Assembly: GCF_001562015.1 (NCBI RefSeq)
Contig: NZ_LASA01000066.1
Coordinates: forward strand, 1-64,000
Direction: 5' to 3'
Source of the DNA: Endozoicomonas arenosclerae
Lineage (GTDB): Bacteria; Pseudomonadota; Gammaproteobacteria; Pseudomonadales; Endozoicomonadaceae
Length of the DNA: 64,000 bases
Position 1 is the stretch's first letter. Every line of letters begins with the position of its first letter. Below, in pieces: positions 35,618 to 45,086 of the stretch. The position numbers were made by a program, and so were the translations under genes. Below the pieces are notes generated by a model. That model ran no database searches. It saw only the letters and a program-made list of their open reading frames with translations, and was not told the origin of the DNA.

Positions 35618-37012
35618 ATGAGTACAAGAAAAGCATTTCGCCTGCTGTCGTTCATAAGTTTTGATTTCAGTCGGGTGAAATGTTTTTCAAAACGTTTTTT
35701 ATCCGTTTGTTTACCCATCTTTCTTTTGCTCTCAATATCCCCTTTGCTATGGGCCTATGATTTTCCAATCAGAAACCCATTCCTGGCAACTGTTGCAGGG
35801 ACACCTCCAGAGCAACAGGTAAAGCTGGATCATGTCACGGTACGGGAAGCAATACTGGGGCTGGCCAATGAAACTGTTGAAAATGCTCCTGATATATTCT
35901 GGGATGTAAACAAGCCCAGGTTCAAACTGGCCTGGCAGGAAAAGCCAGCGCCACTTATTTTTATAATTGCCGGAACCGGTGGGCGATTCGACACCAGTAA
36001 GGTGGAGTTTCTCAAGCAGGTTTACTATCAAGCCGGTTTTCATGTTATCCAGATTTCCTCCCCTACCAGCTACGATTTTGTCGTTTCTGGCTCTCAGACG
36101 CATCGACCGGGTTTAACACAGCAAGATTCCGAAGACCTTTATCGAATGATGAAAGCTTCAGTGGAGAGAGCAAAGTTATTTACCAGACTGGATATTAATG
36201 GCTGGTACCTGACGGGCTACAGTTTGGGCGCACTCAATGCGGCCTTTGTTGCAAGGCTCGACAGTGAACAGAAAGCATTTGGTTTTGAAAAGGTTTTATT
36301 GCTGAATCCTCCCGTCAATCTGCAACACTCTATCAATAATCTGGATCGTCTTTTGATGGCCGATGTGCCTGGTGTAGATGATTCAACTACGCTCTTTGAT
36401 CATTTTTTTGACAAGCTGGCTGACTACTTTCGGACGCACAAAAGCATCGATCTGGATGAATCCATGCTGTTTCAAGTGCAGAAAAGTCCTTATGCCCTCA
36501 GTCGTGAGGAGCTGGCTCTGCTGATAGGCGTCAGTTTTAGACTTTCTGTAGCTTCTATGTACTTCACTTCGGATGCCATGACCTGGGACAGCAACCTGAT
36601 TCCAAAGGACTTCAAACTAAAGCGCAGTGACAGCCGAACACCCTATTTTAAAAAGGCCATGCTGTGCAGCTTTGAGTGTTATGTGAACAAAGTCTTGGTT
36701 CCGTACATAAGTACACAGGATAATTCTGTCTCAAAAGAGCTGAAGGACACAACCGCACTACGAACGCTTTTATTCAAGCAGAACAGTTTGCCTCATTTGG
36801 AAGGCTGGTTAAAAAAGGCTCGTCATGTGGGCGTTATGCACAATTCTGACGACTTTATTATTGATCAGAAAGGACTCGATTTTCTTTACGATACTTTTGG
36901 CCAGAGGATAAAGGTTTACCCTCTGGGTGGGCATATGGGCAATCTTCAGTATCATGAAAATGTACGGGATATGCTCAGTTTCATCAAAGGTAAGGGGTTC
37001 CCTGATGCATAG
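35618..37012 (+). CDS. Exported alpha/beta hydrolase-fold protein
   Basis: A 464-residue protein with a hydrophobic N-terminal signal or anchor (about residues 27-48, LPIFLLLSISPLLWAYD). The hydrolase core starts at APLIFIIAGTGGRFDTSKVE (oxyanion region), followed by the nucleophile elbow TGYSLGALNA with Ser202, and a late VYPLGGHMGNL that supplies the likely catalytic His. The substrate is unknown; lipid or ester hydrolysis is plausible. Its last 8 bases overlap the mlaA start, so the two proteins are probably made together and may act on outer-membrane lipids. Confidence 0.75.
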   Translation: MSTRKAFRLLSFISFDFSRVKCFSKRFLSVCLPIFLLLSISPLLWAYDFPIRNPFLATVAGTPPEQQVKLDHVTVREAILGLANETVENAPDIFWDVNKPRFKLAWQEKPAPLIFIIAGTGGRFDTSKVEFLKQVYYQAGFHVIQISSPTSYDFVVSGSQTHRPGLTQQDSEDLYRMMKASVERAKLFTRLDINGWYLTGYSLGALNAAFVARLDSEQKAFGFEKVLLLNPPVNLQHSINNLDRLLMADVPGVDDSTTLFDHFFDKLADYFRTHKSIDLDESMLFQVQKSPYALSREELALLIGVSFRLSVASMYFTSDAMTWDSNLIPKDFKLKRSDSRTPYFKKAMLCSFECYVNKVLVPYISTQDNSVSKELKDTTALRTLLFKQNSLPHLEGWLKKARHVGVMHNSDDFIIDQKGLDFLYDTFGQRIKVYPLGGHMGNLQYHENVRDMLSFIKGKGFPDA

Positions 37013-37787
37013 GGCTGGGCTGATAGTAGTAATGATGCTGGTTATGCTTTCGCAAGAAGTCTATGCCGATCAACGACTTCCCTACACTGACCCTATGCAA
37101 ACCCTCAAGTTTAATGACAGTGACGATGACCTGTTGGAGGATTGGCATAACCGGATAGATCGTCTGCAATTCATGGATGTGTACGATCCCTTTGAGTCAT
37201 TGAATCGCCAGGTCTTTGCTTTTAATCGCCAGCTGGATCGTTATTTTCTTGAGCCCGTCATTCAGCTCTATGAAACAGTTACACCGTCTTTTGTTCGCAA
37301 GGGTGTAGCCAACTTTTTTCAGAACCTCAAAGAAGTACCCACCATTTTGAACAGTCTTCTTCAGTTTGAGGGAGAGCGGGCAGTCAAGTCTGCCGGTCGA
37401 TTAGTGATCAACTCAACATTGGGAATGCTGGGCTTTTTTGATCCTGCTGAGAGTATGGGATTGCCTCATAAACGCAACGAATTTGGTACGACACTGGCCA
37501 AATATGGTGTAGGAGCAGGCCCTTATCTGGTGGTGCCTGTTATTGGCCCCTACAGTCTCAGAGATGTCAGTGGCCTGGTAGTGGATTTAACGGCTGAAGA
37601 CTCCATTGATTTCACCGGAGTGCCATCTCAGGTTTTCTCTGAACCAGAAGTATTTGCTATCTATGGCATCAACTATCGGTACACAATACCCATGAGTTAC
37701 GACGATTTCAGTTCTCCGTTCAGCTATGACCTGATCCGCTTTCTGTATACCAGAAAGCGGGAGTTGGAGATTAAGGTGGATCAGTGA
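37005..37787 (+). CDS. mlaA: MlaA/VacJ family outer-membrane lipid asymmetry protein
   Basis: A 260-residue MlaA-family protein: DVYDPFESLNRQVFAFNRQL, VTPSFVRKGVANFFQNLKEV, GRLVINSTLGMLGFFDPAES and FGTTLAKYGVGAGPYLVVPV are all hallmark stretches. MlaA removes misplaced phospholipids from the outer leaflet of the outer membrane and passes them to MlaC. The start at 37005 overlaps the hydrolase stop and follows AAGGGG. Oddly, the signal region (IVVMMLVMLSQEVYADQRL) has no lipobox Cys, whereas E. coli MlaA is a lipoprotein. The remaining mla genes are not in the window. Confidence 0.9.
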   Translation: MHRAGLIVVMMLVMLSQEVYADQRLPYTDPMQTLKFNDSDDDLLEDWHNRIDRLQFMDVYDPFESLNRQVFAFNRQLDRYFLEPVIQLYETVTPSFVRKGVANFFQNLKEVPTILNSLLQFEGERAVKSAGRLVINSTLGMLGFFDPAESMGLPHKRNEFGTTLAKYGVGAGPYLVVPVIGPYSLRDVSGLVVDLTAEDSIDFTGVPSQVFSEPEVFAIYGINYRYTIPMSYDDFSSPFSYDLIRFLYTRKRELEIKVDQ

Positions 37788-38561
37788 TCAGGCTTCCTTA
37801 CGGATGAAAACCCATTCCTTCTCATTGGACATGGCTTCGTTGTAGCTGTAGCCCTCGTAATCAAAGCCTTTCAAGTCATCAACCTTTTTCAGGTTGTTAT
37901 CGATGGCATAGCGGCACATCAGGCCTCTGGCCTTTTTGGCGTAGAAACTGATGATTTTGTACTTGTCGCCTTTCCAGTCTTTGAAGACGGGAGTAATAAT
38001 CTCACCGTTCAGTAATTTCGGCTTAACGGCTTTGAAGTATTCATTGGAAGCCAGATTAACCAGTACATTATCTTTCTGGGCTGCAATCTCATCGTTTAAC
38101 TTGTCAGTGATCTGTTCGCCCCAGAATGCATAAAGATCCTTCCCGCCATTGTTTGCAAACTTGGTACCCATTTCCAGACGATAGGCTTGCATCAGGTCCA
38201 GAGGCTTCAGCAGTCCATAAAGCCCGGACAGAATTCGCAGGTGCTTCTGTGCGTAGTCAAACTGCTTGGCATTCATTGTTTCAGCATCAAGGCCCGTGTA
38301 AACATCACCCTTAAAAGCCAGAACTGCCTGCTTGGCATTTTCCTGGGTAAAAGGCTGCTGCCATGCTTCGTAACGGGCGGCATTCAGCTGGGACAACTTG
38401 TCGCTGATGCTCATCAGGCTGCCAATGTCAGCCGGGCTCAATTCGCGAAGCTGCTCGATAAGCTCTTGTGACTGGTCCAGGAACTCTGGCTGGCTGAATT
38501 TCTTTGTCACCGGTGCGGTGTCGTAATCCAGCGTTTTGGCAGGTGATACGACAAAAAGCAT
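37788..38561 (-). CDS. yaaA: Peroxide stress protein YaaA
   Basis: A 257-residue YaaA/DUF328 protein: [20 protein letters not shown] at the start, [51 protein letters not shown] and [14 protein letters not shown]. In E. coli it lowers free iron during hydrogen peroxide stress, limiting Fenton damage. The ATG at 38561 matches the family start and follows AAGGA; the upstream extension to 38627 is rejected. Its stop directly abuts the mlaA stop on the other strand, leaving no room for a separate terminator. Confidence 0.93.
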   Translation of the reverse strand: MLFVVSPAKTLDYDTAPVTKKFSQPEFLDQSQELIEQLRELSPADIGSLMSISDKLSQLNAARYEAWQQPFTQENAKQAVLAFKGDVYTGLDAETMNAKQFDYAQKHLRILSGLYGLLKPLDLMQAYRLEMGTKFANNGGKDLYAFWGEQITDKLNDEIAAQKDNVLVNLASNEYFKAVKPKLLNGEIITPVFKDWKGDKYKIISFYAKKARGLMCRYAIDNNLKKVDDLKGFDYEGYSYNEAMSNEKEWVFIRKEA

Positions 38562-38708
38562 ATGAGTTTCCTTCCTTTCGAATTCCGGTTGGTAAGCAGC
38601 GTGACCTGCTTTAGCACTATGGAACACATAGTAGTAGAGGGGGCAGGGCTTTGGTAGTGAATTATCTCTATTAGCTTGATAGGCAAGGCTTCCATGCCCA
38701 GTAGATAC

Positions 38709-39161
38709 TTACTTGGCAGGGGCTATCTTGGCGTCTTTCTCATCCACCCGGCTGTAGTAGTCGGTGACCAGAATCTGGGAGTTCCAGCTTTCCTGCCCTT
38801 TGTATTGAACCAATGACTGGGTTTTGATCTGGTCTTTGCCATCCTTGTCTTTCATCAGAATGCCGGACATTGAGATCACAACCGGGGAGTTACAACCTTC
38901 CATACTGATGCTCACTGAAATGGCATTTCCATTGGCAAAGCCCAGAAAGGGGGCTTTGTAACCTATACAGGTCTTAGTTTTGGCAACGGCTGTTGTGAAG
39001 TTGCCTGACAATTCATTTTTTTCCTGCTTGAGTTCAAGGATTGAGCCTCGACTGTTCTTCCAAAAGCCTGAAACTTTTTCTGGCTCAGTGGGAGAGGCTG
39101 CAAGTACAGAAAGGGAAGTGGCCATGCAGAATAAGGCCACACAGCCATTGAGAAATTTCAT
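38709..39161 (-). CDS. Secreted avidin-family-like protein
   Basis: A 150-residue protein with signal peptide (about residues 1-21, ending SLSVLAA). The mature part follows the avidin/streptavidin order: GFWKNSRGSILEL (compare GTWYNQLGSTF), ELSGNFTTAV (compare LTGTYESAV), MSGILM, then TQSLVQY and SWNSQILVTDYYSRV (compare TQWLL and AWKSTLVGHDTFTKV). The Asn/Ser of strand 1, the Trp of the 120 position and the Asp of the 128 position are kept; Trp at the 79, 92 and 108 positions appear replaced (108 by Ser). Two Cys (CIGYK, GCNSP) may form a disulfide. Biotin binding is therefore uncertain. It is monocistronic. Confidence 0.65.
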   Translation of the reverse strand: MKFLNGCVALFCMATSLSVLAASPTEPEKVSGFWKNSRGSILELKQEKNELSGNFTTAVAKTKTCIGYKAPFLGFANGNAISVSISMEGCNSPVVISMSGILMKDKDGKDQIKTQSLVQYKGQESWNSQILVTDYYSRVDEKDAKIAPAK

Positions 39162-39234
39162 CAGCTTGACTCCAGAAATCTTGATGCTTCAAGGAATGTA
39201 GCCAAGCTGTCAGATTTTGCCATTATCTATGAGG

Positions 39235-40617
39235 TTACTGATCTCTTATCAGTTTCAACAACTCTTCTGTTTTTTCTTTCATCAAGGCTTGATCACCTCT
39301 ACTTTCTACATTCAAGCGGATAACCGGCTCGGTGTTGGACATTCTCAGGTTGAAGCGCCACTGCCCCATATCAACAGAAATACCATCGGTACGATCGATA
39401 TCGACAGAGTCTTTTTCGTAGAGGGAAAGAATGTGTTCAATGGTCCGCGCCGGATTGTCCAGCTTACTGTTGATTTCCCCTGAGGAGGGGAATTTGGCAA
39501 TCCGTTCGGCCACCATAGAAGAGAGCGACTGTCCTTTTTGGGATAATAGTTCTGCAACCAGCAGCCAGGGAATCATTCCAGAGTCGCAATAGGCAAAGTC
39601 ACGGAAGTAATGGTGGGCACTCATTTCACCTCCGTAAACAGCGTCTTCAGCTCTCATTCTTTCTTTTATAAAAGCGTGACCGGTCTTACACAAAACAGGC
39701 TCACCCCCAGAGCTTTGCACCTGATCAATAGTGTTCCAGGTGAGACGAGGGTCATGAATAATTTTGGCTCCCGGTGAATGGCTCAGAAAGGCTTCACCCA
39801 GAAGGCCGACGATATAGTAGCCTTCTATGAACTGCCCTTTTTCATCAAAGAGGAAGCAGCGATCAAAATCCCCGTCCCAGGCAATCCCCATATCCGCTTT
39901 ATGTTCCAGAACGGCATTACTGGTAGCCTGTCGGCACTCGGGCAAGAGAGGGTTAGGGATACCATGGGGAAAATGACCATCAGGTTCGTGATGGACTTTA
40001 ATAAACTCAACCGGGATGGAATCTGACTTGAATCGATCTTCAATTGCGTCAATAACATGGCCAGCAGCACCGTTACCAGCATTTACTACCAGCTTCATAG
40101 GCTTTAGTTGAGCCGGTTTGATGTAACCCAGAACGTGATCAATGTAAGCATCAAGAACAGTGATCTCTTCATAATGGCCTATTAATGAAGAGCTGTCGTT
40201 CAATTTTGCGGATACAAAAGTTTCTTCAGCCAGTTTCTGAATTTCACGTAAGCCGGTGTCGCCAGAGATAGGTTTGCTTTCTTCCCTGACCAGTTTCAGG
40301 CCATTGTAGTCTTTTGGGTTATGACTGGCGGTCACCATAATACCACCACCTGCTTTCAGATAAGAGGTAGCGAAATAGATTTCTTCTGTTCCACACAGGC
40401 CAATATCAAGAACATTCACACCGCCAGAGCGAAGCCCATCACTGAGGGCTGCTTTCAGTGAGGGTGAGGAAAGGCGAATGTCTCCTCCAATAACGATGGT
40501 GTCAGTTTTCAAGTATTCGGCTGTTGCACGACCTATTCGCCAGGCAATGTCTTCATTTAATTCATCCGGCATGCGACCCCGAACATCATATGATTTGAAA
40601 CAGTTCAAAGATTTCAT
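39235..40617 (-). CDS. algC: Phosphomannomutase/phosphoglucomutase AlgC
   Basis: A 460-residue enzyme that interconverts mannose-6-P and mannose-1-P (and glucose phosphates), feeding GDP-mannose synthesis. It shows [20 protein letters not shown] at the start, the phosphoserine loop [14 protein letters not shown] (Ser98), the metal loop [29 protein letters not shown], and the phosphate-binding [12 protein letters not shown] near the end. The ATG at 40617 follows AAGG. It is divergent from algD across a 431-bp AT-rich region; in Pseudomonas algC is unlinked from the alginate operon, so this linkage is distinctive. Confidence 0.92.
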   Translation of the reverse strand: MKSLNCFKSYDVRGRMPDELNEDIAWRIGRATAEYLKTDTIVIGGDIRLSSPSLKAALSDGLRSGGVNVLDIGLCGTEEIYFATSYLKAGGGIMVTASHNPKDYNGLKLVREESKPISGDTGLREIQKLAEETFVSAKLNDSSSLIGHYEEITVLDAYIDHVLGYIKPAQLKPMKLVVNAGNGAAGHVIDAIEDRFKSDSIPVEFIKVHHEPDGHFPHGIPNPLLPECRQATSNAVLEHKADMGIAWDGDFDRCFLFDEKGQFIEGYYIVGLLGEAFLSHSPGAKIIHDPRLTWNTIDQVQSSGGEPVLCKTGHAFIKERMRAEDAVYGGEMSAHHYFRDFAYCDSGMIPWLLVAELLSQKGQSLSSMVAERIAKFPSSGEINSKLDNPARTIEHILSLYEKDSVDIDRTDGISVDMGQWRFNLRMSNTEPVIRLNVESRGDQALMKEKTEELLKLIRDQ

Positions 40618-41048
40618 TAAAAACAACCTTTTCGTTTGATGTGTTAATAATACCGTTTTATCGTCTTGTTCGCTAATTAAATATTAATGATGATTATTAG
40701 AAAAGAGCTGTCTTATTAATTTTTAATTACATCATAATATTGACACATTTGAATCTTAATAATAGATTTGCGTTGTCGTAGCTAGTCTGTCGCGCAGAAG
40801 TATTCTCGGTTTTTCTTGGATGTTTTATTAAATTTAAGCGACCTTTGTCTTTAAATTTGATTTCAGGGTTCTGATTGAATTGTTGCGATAATATTTCATG
40901 CTTAATTATGGTGCTCGTTATTAAGAGTAGGTGCATCTTATTATCTAAAGAAAATAAAATGTATTAAATTGGTGCGTACCTTAATTAAGAAAGTTCCAAA
41001 AAAATGCATTGATTATTAATAATCTTGAAATAGAAAGGGAATTTAACA
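40618..41048. other. Divergent AT-rich control region between algC and algD
   Basis: 431 bases with no convincing gene; two short minus-strand frames here are judged spurious. The region is strongly AT-rich. The best promoter I see faces algD (listed separately) and would give a leader of about 275 nt. I found no clear AlgU/sigma-22-type GAACTT-N16-TCTGA pair facing algD. Confidence 0.5.
40740..40768 (+). promoter_or_regulatory. Candidate sigma-70 promoter for the alginate operon
   Basis: TTGACA (40740-40745), a 17-bp spacer and TAGATT (40763-40768). The -35 is a perfect match and spacing is optimal; the -10 matches four of six bases. Transcription would start near 40775 and leave a long, AT-rich untranslated leader before algD at 41049. 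Confidence 0.45.
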
Positions 41049-42362
41049 ATGTTAAATATAAGTGTTTTTGGAATGGGCTATGTGGGGGTCGTTTGTTCTG
41101 CCTGCCTTGCCAAGAAAGGTCATCAGATGATTGGTGTAGACCTGAATCACACCAAGATATCAATGATCAACGACGGGATGTCGCCTATTGTTGAGCCTGA
41201 ACTGGAAGAGTATCTCTCCTCCGCTGTGAAAAGCGGTCGACTCTATGCTACCGATAATACTCGCCATGCCATTATGAACAGTGACGCAAGTCTCATCTGT
41301 GTTGGCACACCCAGTATGAAGAACGGTGACCTTGATCTGTCCTATATCCGCCAGGTCAGTGAAAACATCGGGCAGGTGCTGGCAGAAAAAGAAGACAAGC
41401 ACGTTGTTATTATTCGCAGTACCGTTCTACCAGGCACGACTCGTAATGTTGTTGTTCCTATTATTGAACATGCATCCGGTAAAAAAGCTGGCGTAGATTT
41501 CTATGTGGCCATGAATCCGGAGTTTTTGAGAGAAGGTACTGCAATCAAGGATTTCTTTGAACCTCCTATGACAGTTATTGGTCAAATGCATGCTGAGGCC
41601 GGAGACTTTCTGGCTAAAATGTATGATGGATTGCCGGGTGGTTTTTACCGAAATGACCTTGAAGTGGCTGAGATGGCAAAATACATTGCTAATACCTGGC
41701 ATGCAGTAAAAGTGTGTTTTGGTAATGAAGTCGGTGTATTAGCTAAAAACCTGGGTGTTGATGGCCGAGATGTTATGGAGTTGGTATGTAATGATACCAA
41801 GTTGAATATCTCCAGTGCTTACTTAAGACCGGGTTTTGCTTTTGGTGGTTCTTGTCTTCCTAAAGATGTGAAAGCTTTAACCTATCGTGCTCGTTCAAAA
41901 GACGTCAGTCTTCCTTTATTAAGCTCCATCATGCCCAGTAATAATCGTCATGTTCAACATGGCATGGAATTAATTACCAAACAAAAGGCTAATCGAATCG
42001 GAATGTTGGGTTTGAGTTTCAAAGCCGATACCGATGATCTTAGAGAAAGTCCTTTATTGGAATTGGTTGAGCGTTTAATGGGTAAGGGGTATGAGCTCAA
42101 GATTTATGACGAAAATGTTTCTGTGGCCAAAGAAAAAGGTGCCAGCAAGGAATACTTCGAAAATGAAATCTCTCATATCAGTAACCTGCTGAATAATGAT
42201 CTTAGGGAAGTGGTTGATCAATCCGATGTTCTGGTGGTGGGAAACAGTTCCAGTCATTTTAAAAACATGCTGAATGAATTGGCACCCAGCAAGAAAGTGA
42301 TTGATTTTGCGGGTATTTCCAAGCAGCTGTCCAATGAGCAGTACGAAGGTGTTTGCTGGTAA
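41049..42362 (+). CDS. algD: GDP-mannose 6-dehydrogenase AlgD
   Basis: A 437-residue enzyme that oxidises GDP-mannose to GDP-mannuronic acid, the committed step of alginate synthesis. N-terminal Rossmann fold MLNISVFGMGYVGVVCSACL, then CVGTPSMKNGDLDLSYI, the catalytic loop FGGSCLPKDVKAL with Cys269, and the C-terminal domain with LGLSFKADTDDLRESPLLEL. The start follows AAGGGA. It is the first gene of the alginate operon, with alg8 starting 7 bp after its stop. Length equals the Pseudomonas enzyme closely. Confidence 0.96.
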   Translation: MLNISVFGMGYVGVVCSACLAKKGHQMIGVDLNHTKISMINDGMSPIVEPELEEYLSSAVKSGRLYATDNTRHAIMNSDASLICVGTPSMKNGDLDLSYIRQVSENIGQVLAEKEDKHVVIIRSTVLPGTTRNVVVPIIEHASGKKAGVDFYVAMNPEFLREGTAIKDFFEPPMTVIGQMHAEAGDFLAKMYDGLPGGFYRNDLEVAEMAKYIANTWHAVKVCFGNEVGVLAKNLGVDGRDVMELVCNDTKLNISSAYLRPGFAFGGSCLPKDVKALTYRARSKDVSLPLLSSIMPSNNRHVQHGMELITKQKANRIGMLGLSFKADTDDLRESPLLELVERLMGKGYELKIYDENVSVAKEKGASKEYFENEISHISNLLNNDLREVVDQSDVLVVGNSSSHFKNMLNELAPSKKVIDFAGISKQLSNEQYEGVCW

Positions 42363-42369
42363 GGAAGCC

Positions 42370-43887
42370 ATGATGGAGATGCCTGATTCCAAACAGGGAG
42401 GAAGCCGCTGGCAGGGGTTTGCGCTTTTGGCGCTCCTGCTGGCTGCGCTGAGCTTTGCATTGCCCGACGCCATGTTGAATATAGAAAGCCGACACTTTCT
42501 GTTTCTCATCGGTGTCATTGGGCTGTGGCGATACAGCGTGGGCTTGCTGCACTTTATCCGGTCACAGATCTTCCAGCGCTGGTATTACCCGAAGCTAAGC
42601 AAACAGGTAAAACAGGGCGGGGCAGATTTGATGCCATCAAGTGTTTATTTGATGGTGACCAGCTTTCGTATCAGTGTTGAGACTTCTATCGAGGTTTACC
42701 ACTCAATATTTCGCGAGGCGGTGCAGTGTCATTTAGAGCATGGAATAGAAATGACCGTGGTTGCTTCCATTGTTGAAGCTCAGGATGAAGTGCTAATCCG
42801 CACGATACATCAGACTTATTTATCCGAGGCGGAGATAGCTCTGTTGATTGTCCGGATTCCTGGTACAGGTAAGAGAGACGGTTTGGCTTCTGGCTTCAGG
42901 GCCATTTCAAGAACCAGCCCGGCATCCGACGCTGTAGTGGCAGTAATTGATGGTGATACGGTTCTTGAGGACGGTGTGACGCAGACGTGTATTCCTTACT
43001 TTAAGTTGTTGCCCTCAGTGGGTGCGCTGACGACCAATGAATACTGCCAGATGCCCGAAGAGTTTGAGGACAAATGGGGGATCATGGAAACCTGGCACTC
43101 CCTGCGGTTTGGGCAGCGTCATATGTACATGAATTCCATGGGACTCTCGAAAAGGGTTCTGACCCTGACGGGTCGAATGTCCGTTTTCAGAGCAGATATC
43201 GTCTGTAATCCGATGTTTATCAAGGATGTTGAGGAAGACTTTCTGGTGCATTGGCGCCTGGGTAAATTTCGGTTTTTGACCGGCGATGACAAGTCCAGCT
43301 GGTTCAGTGTGATGAGCCTGGGCTTTGAAACCTTTTACGTGCCGGATGCCATGGTAAAAACCATTGAACATCCGCCTGAGAAGAGTTTCATCAAGTCTAC
43401 CTTGCGCTTGATGTATCGCTGGTACGGGAACTCATTGCGGCAGAATTCCAGGGCACTCAAGCTGGGTCCGAGTCGAATGGGTTGGTATGCCTGGTATGTT
43501 CTACTGGATCAAAGGGTTTCAATGTGGACCTGCCTGATTGGCCCAGCTTTCGCCATTCTGGCTTCCATTCAATACACGATTACCGCAGGCATTGCATACA
43601 TCCTGTGGATTGGTATTACCCGGATTCTGATGATGCTTTCTATCAGCGCTTCCGGACATCCGATCAGTGCCATGTATCCATTCCTGATTTACTACAACCA
43701 GGTGGTGGGGTCTTTGGTGAAAACCTATGTGGTCTTCCGTCTGGACAAACAGTCATGGACCCGGCAGGACACCAGTCTGAGCCGAAACATGAGTCGCTGG
43801 CGTGCGCACTTTAATGACTGGAGCACACGGTTGACCTACACCTCGTCGGTCATGATGTTTCTGGCATTTACCTTCTGGCTGGTGTGA
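42370..43887 (+). CDS. alg8: Alginate polymerase glycosyltransferase Alg8
   Basis: A 505-residue inner-membrane family-2 glycosyltransferase that polymerises mannuronate. Two N-terminal membrane segments (FALLALLLAALSFALPDAML and the HFLFLIGVIGLWRY region), a cytoplasmic GT domain with VVAVIDGDTVLEDG, LTGRMSVFRADI, KDVEEDFLVHWRLGKFRFLT and the LRLMYRWYGNSLRQNSRAL segment, then C-terminal membrane helices. It starts at ATG 42370 (or 42373) after AAGGA; a longer frame from 42301 overlaps algD and is rejected. It works with Alg44. Confidence 0.95.
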   Translation: MMEMPDSKQGGSRWQGFALLALLLAALSFALPDAMLNIESRHFLFLIGVIGLWRYSVGLLHFIRSQIFQRWYYPKLSKQVKQGGADLMPSSVYLMVTSFRISVETSIEVYHSIFREAVQCHLEHGIEMTVVASIVEAQDEVLIRTIHQTYLSEAEIALLIVRIPGTGKRDGLASGFRAISRTSPASDAVVAVIDGDTVLEDGVTQTCIPYFKLLPSVGALTTNEYCQMPEEFEDKWGIMETWHSLRFGQRHMYMNSMGLSKRVLTLTGRMSVFRADIVCNPMFIKDVEEDFLVHWRLGKFRFLTGDDKSSWFSVMSLGFETFYVPDAMVKTIEHPPEKSFIKSTLRLMYRWYGNSLRQNSRALKLGPSRMGWYAWYVLLDQRVSMWTCLIGPAFAILASIQYTITAGIAYILWIGITRILMMLSISASGHPISAMYPFLIYYNQVVGSLVKTYVVFRLDKQSWTRQDTSLSRNMSRWRAHFNDWSTRLTYTSSVMMFLAFTFWLV

Positions 43888-43934
43888 AACAGATCAATAT
43901 TGAATAGCAGGATAGATGAACAAGGAGTTAGCAC

Positions 43935-45086
43935 ATGAATGATATGGCCACCCGAAGTCTGGTTCATGAGTCGGAAGTTCAAAGGCAGTATCCGAGAGTC
44001 AGATTGAATGGTTTTATCAGTATTCAGGCTGGAGATTCCCAGATAAGTTGTGAGCTTATTAACATCTCCAGTGGTGGTGTGGGTTTTAAAGTAACCGATT
44101 CAGAACTGGAGGCCGGTGCTACTTATACCGCTCGAATCATTACCGCATTTGCGGGTGTTGAATATCGAATCAATACATCCATCGTTATCGTTCATATTGA
44201 TTCTGAAAGCCATTTAGCAGGTGCCATGTTTGATGATTTGGGTGTGCGTGAACGGTCCGCTATTCAGCTCATCATCAATAGCTATGTTTCGGGTGAGTTA
44301 CTTGAACCGGAAGATATGATCAATGGTTCAAAAAGAGATAATTTTGTTACCCCCAGAAAGAAAAAGAAATCAGATGACCCTGGCAAACTGGGACCCAAGG
44401 CTTTCTTTGGGACAGCTATTTATTCGTTAGCCGGTATTCTTGCCTGCTATCTGGTGCTTTACCAGATATACGATCATTATCTTGTGGATCGTTCAACCAC
44501 CGCCAACCTGAGCATCAACACAGTTGAAATGACCATGCCCAGGGATGCTGTATTCACCAGTCTGATTCCTGAGGGGGAGACTCGGGTCGCCAAAGGGCAG
44601 CCACTGGCCAGTTATACGGTCTCAGCAATGAGCCTGATTAATGACCGTGCAATCAATGATCCCGATGTGATTGAAAATCTGGATAAGCTGATCTCTCAGG
44701 ATTTTACTACCACATTATTCAGTCCCTGTGATTGCCTGATCAAGGAAGTAGGTGCACTGGATGGCACTGTTGTGAATCGGGGTAAAACGATTTTTCAGCT
44801 GATTCCTGACCATCAGGAGGTCATGGTTATGGCGAAATTCCGGTTTCAGGATTCGGCACATCTTGAAAACAACAAAAATGTTGTACTGGAAGTGGTAGGG
44901 GAAAACACAACCATCAATGGCACGATTTCCGAATTCAAAATGGCTCAGGCTGCTCTGGATGCAGAAGGTACCCGGGGTGTGGACGTCTGGATCAAGCCAG
45001 AGGAAGCGCTGCCTATAGAGTGGGTGAATCGTCCGGTTCAGGTGAAAGTATCTCGTGTTGATGTGAGCTTTATGGGCTGGCTATGA
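43935..45086 (+). CDS. alg44: c-di-GMP-binding alginate co-polymerase Alg44
   Basis: A 383-residue protein that activates Alg8 when c-di-GMP is bound. The N-terminal PilZ domain shows RQYPRVRLNGFISI (RxxxR) and LINISSGGVGFKV (N/DxSxxG), so c-di-GMP binding residues look present. One membrane segment follows at about 155-175 (FGTAIYSLAGILACYLVLYQI), then a periplasmic HlyD-like part (TTLFSPCDCLIKEVGALDGT, GKTIFQLIPDHQEVMVMAKF). The start follows AGGAG. Its stop overlaps algK by four bases. Confidence 0.94.
   Translation: MNDMATRSLVHESEVQRQYPRVRLNGFISIQAGDSQISCELINISSGGVGFKVTDSELEAGATYTARIITAFAGVEYRINTSIVIVHIDSESHLAGAMFDDLGVRERSAIQLIINSYVSGELLEPEDMINGSKRDNFVTPRKKKKSDDPGKLGPKAFFGTAIYSLAGILACYLVLYQIYDHYLVDRSTTANLSINTVEMTMPRDAVFTSLIPEGETRVAKGQPLASYTVSAMSLINDRAINDPDVIENLDKLISQDFTTTLFSPCDCLIKEVGALDGTVVNRGKTIFQLIPDHQEVMVMAKFRFQDSAHLENNKNVVLEVVGENTTINGTISEFKMAQAALDAEGTRGVDVWIKPEEALPIEWVNRPVQVKVSRVDVSFMGWL

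Noticed and set aside
40618-41048. AlgU/sigma-22 type promoter for algD
   Set aside because: I looked for GAACTT-N16/17-TCTGA facing algD and did not find it; an AAGTTCC near 40991 faces the wrong way and has no partner element.
40727-41163. Short minus-strand frames in the algC-algD intergenic region
   Set aside because: Low-complexity AT-rich translations, no ribosome-binding sites, and one overlaps algD.
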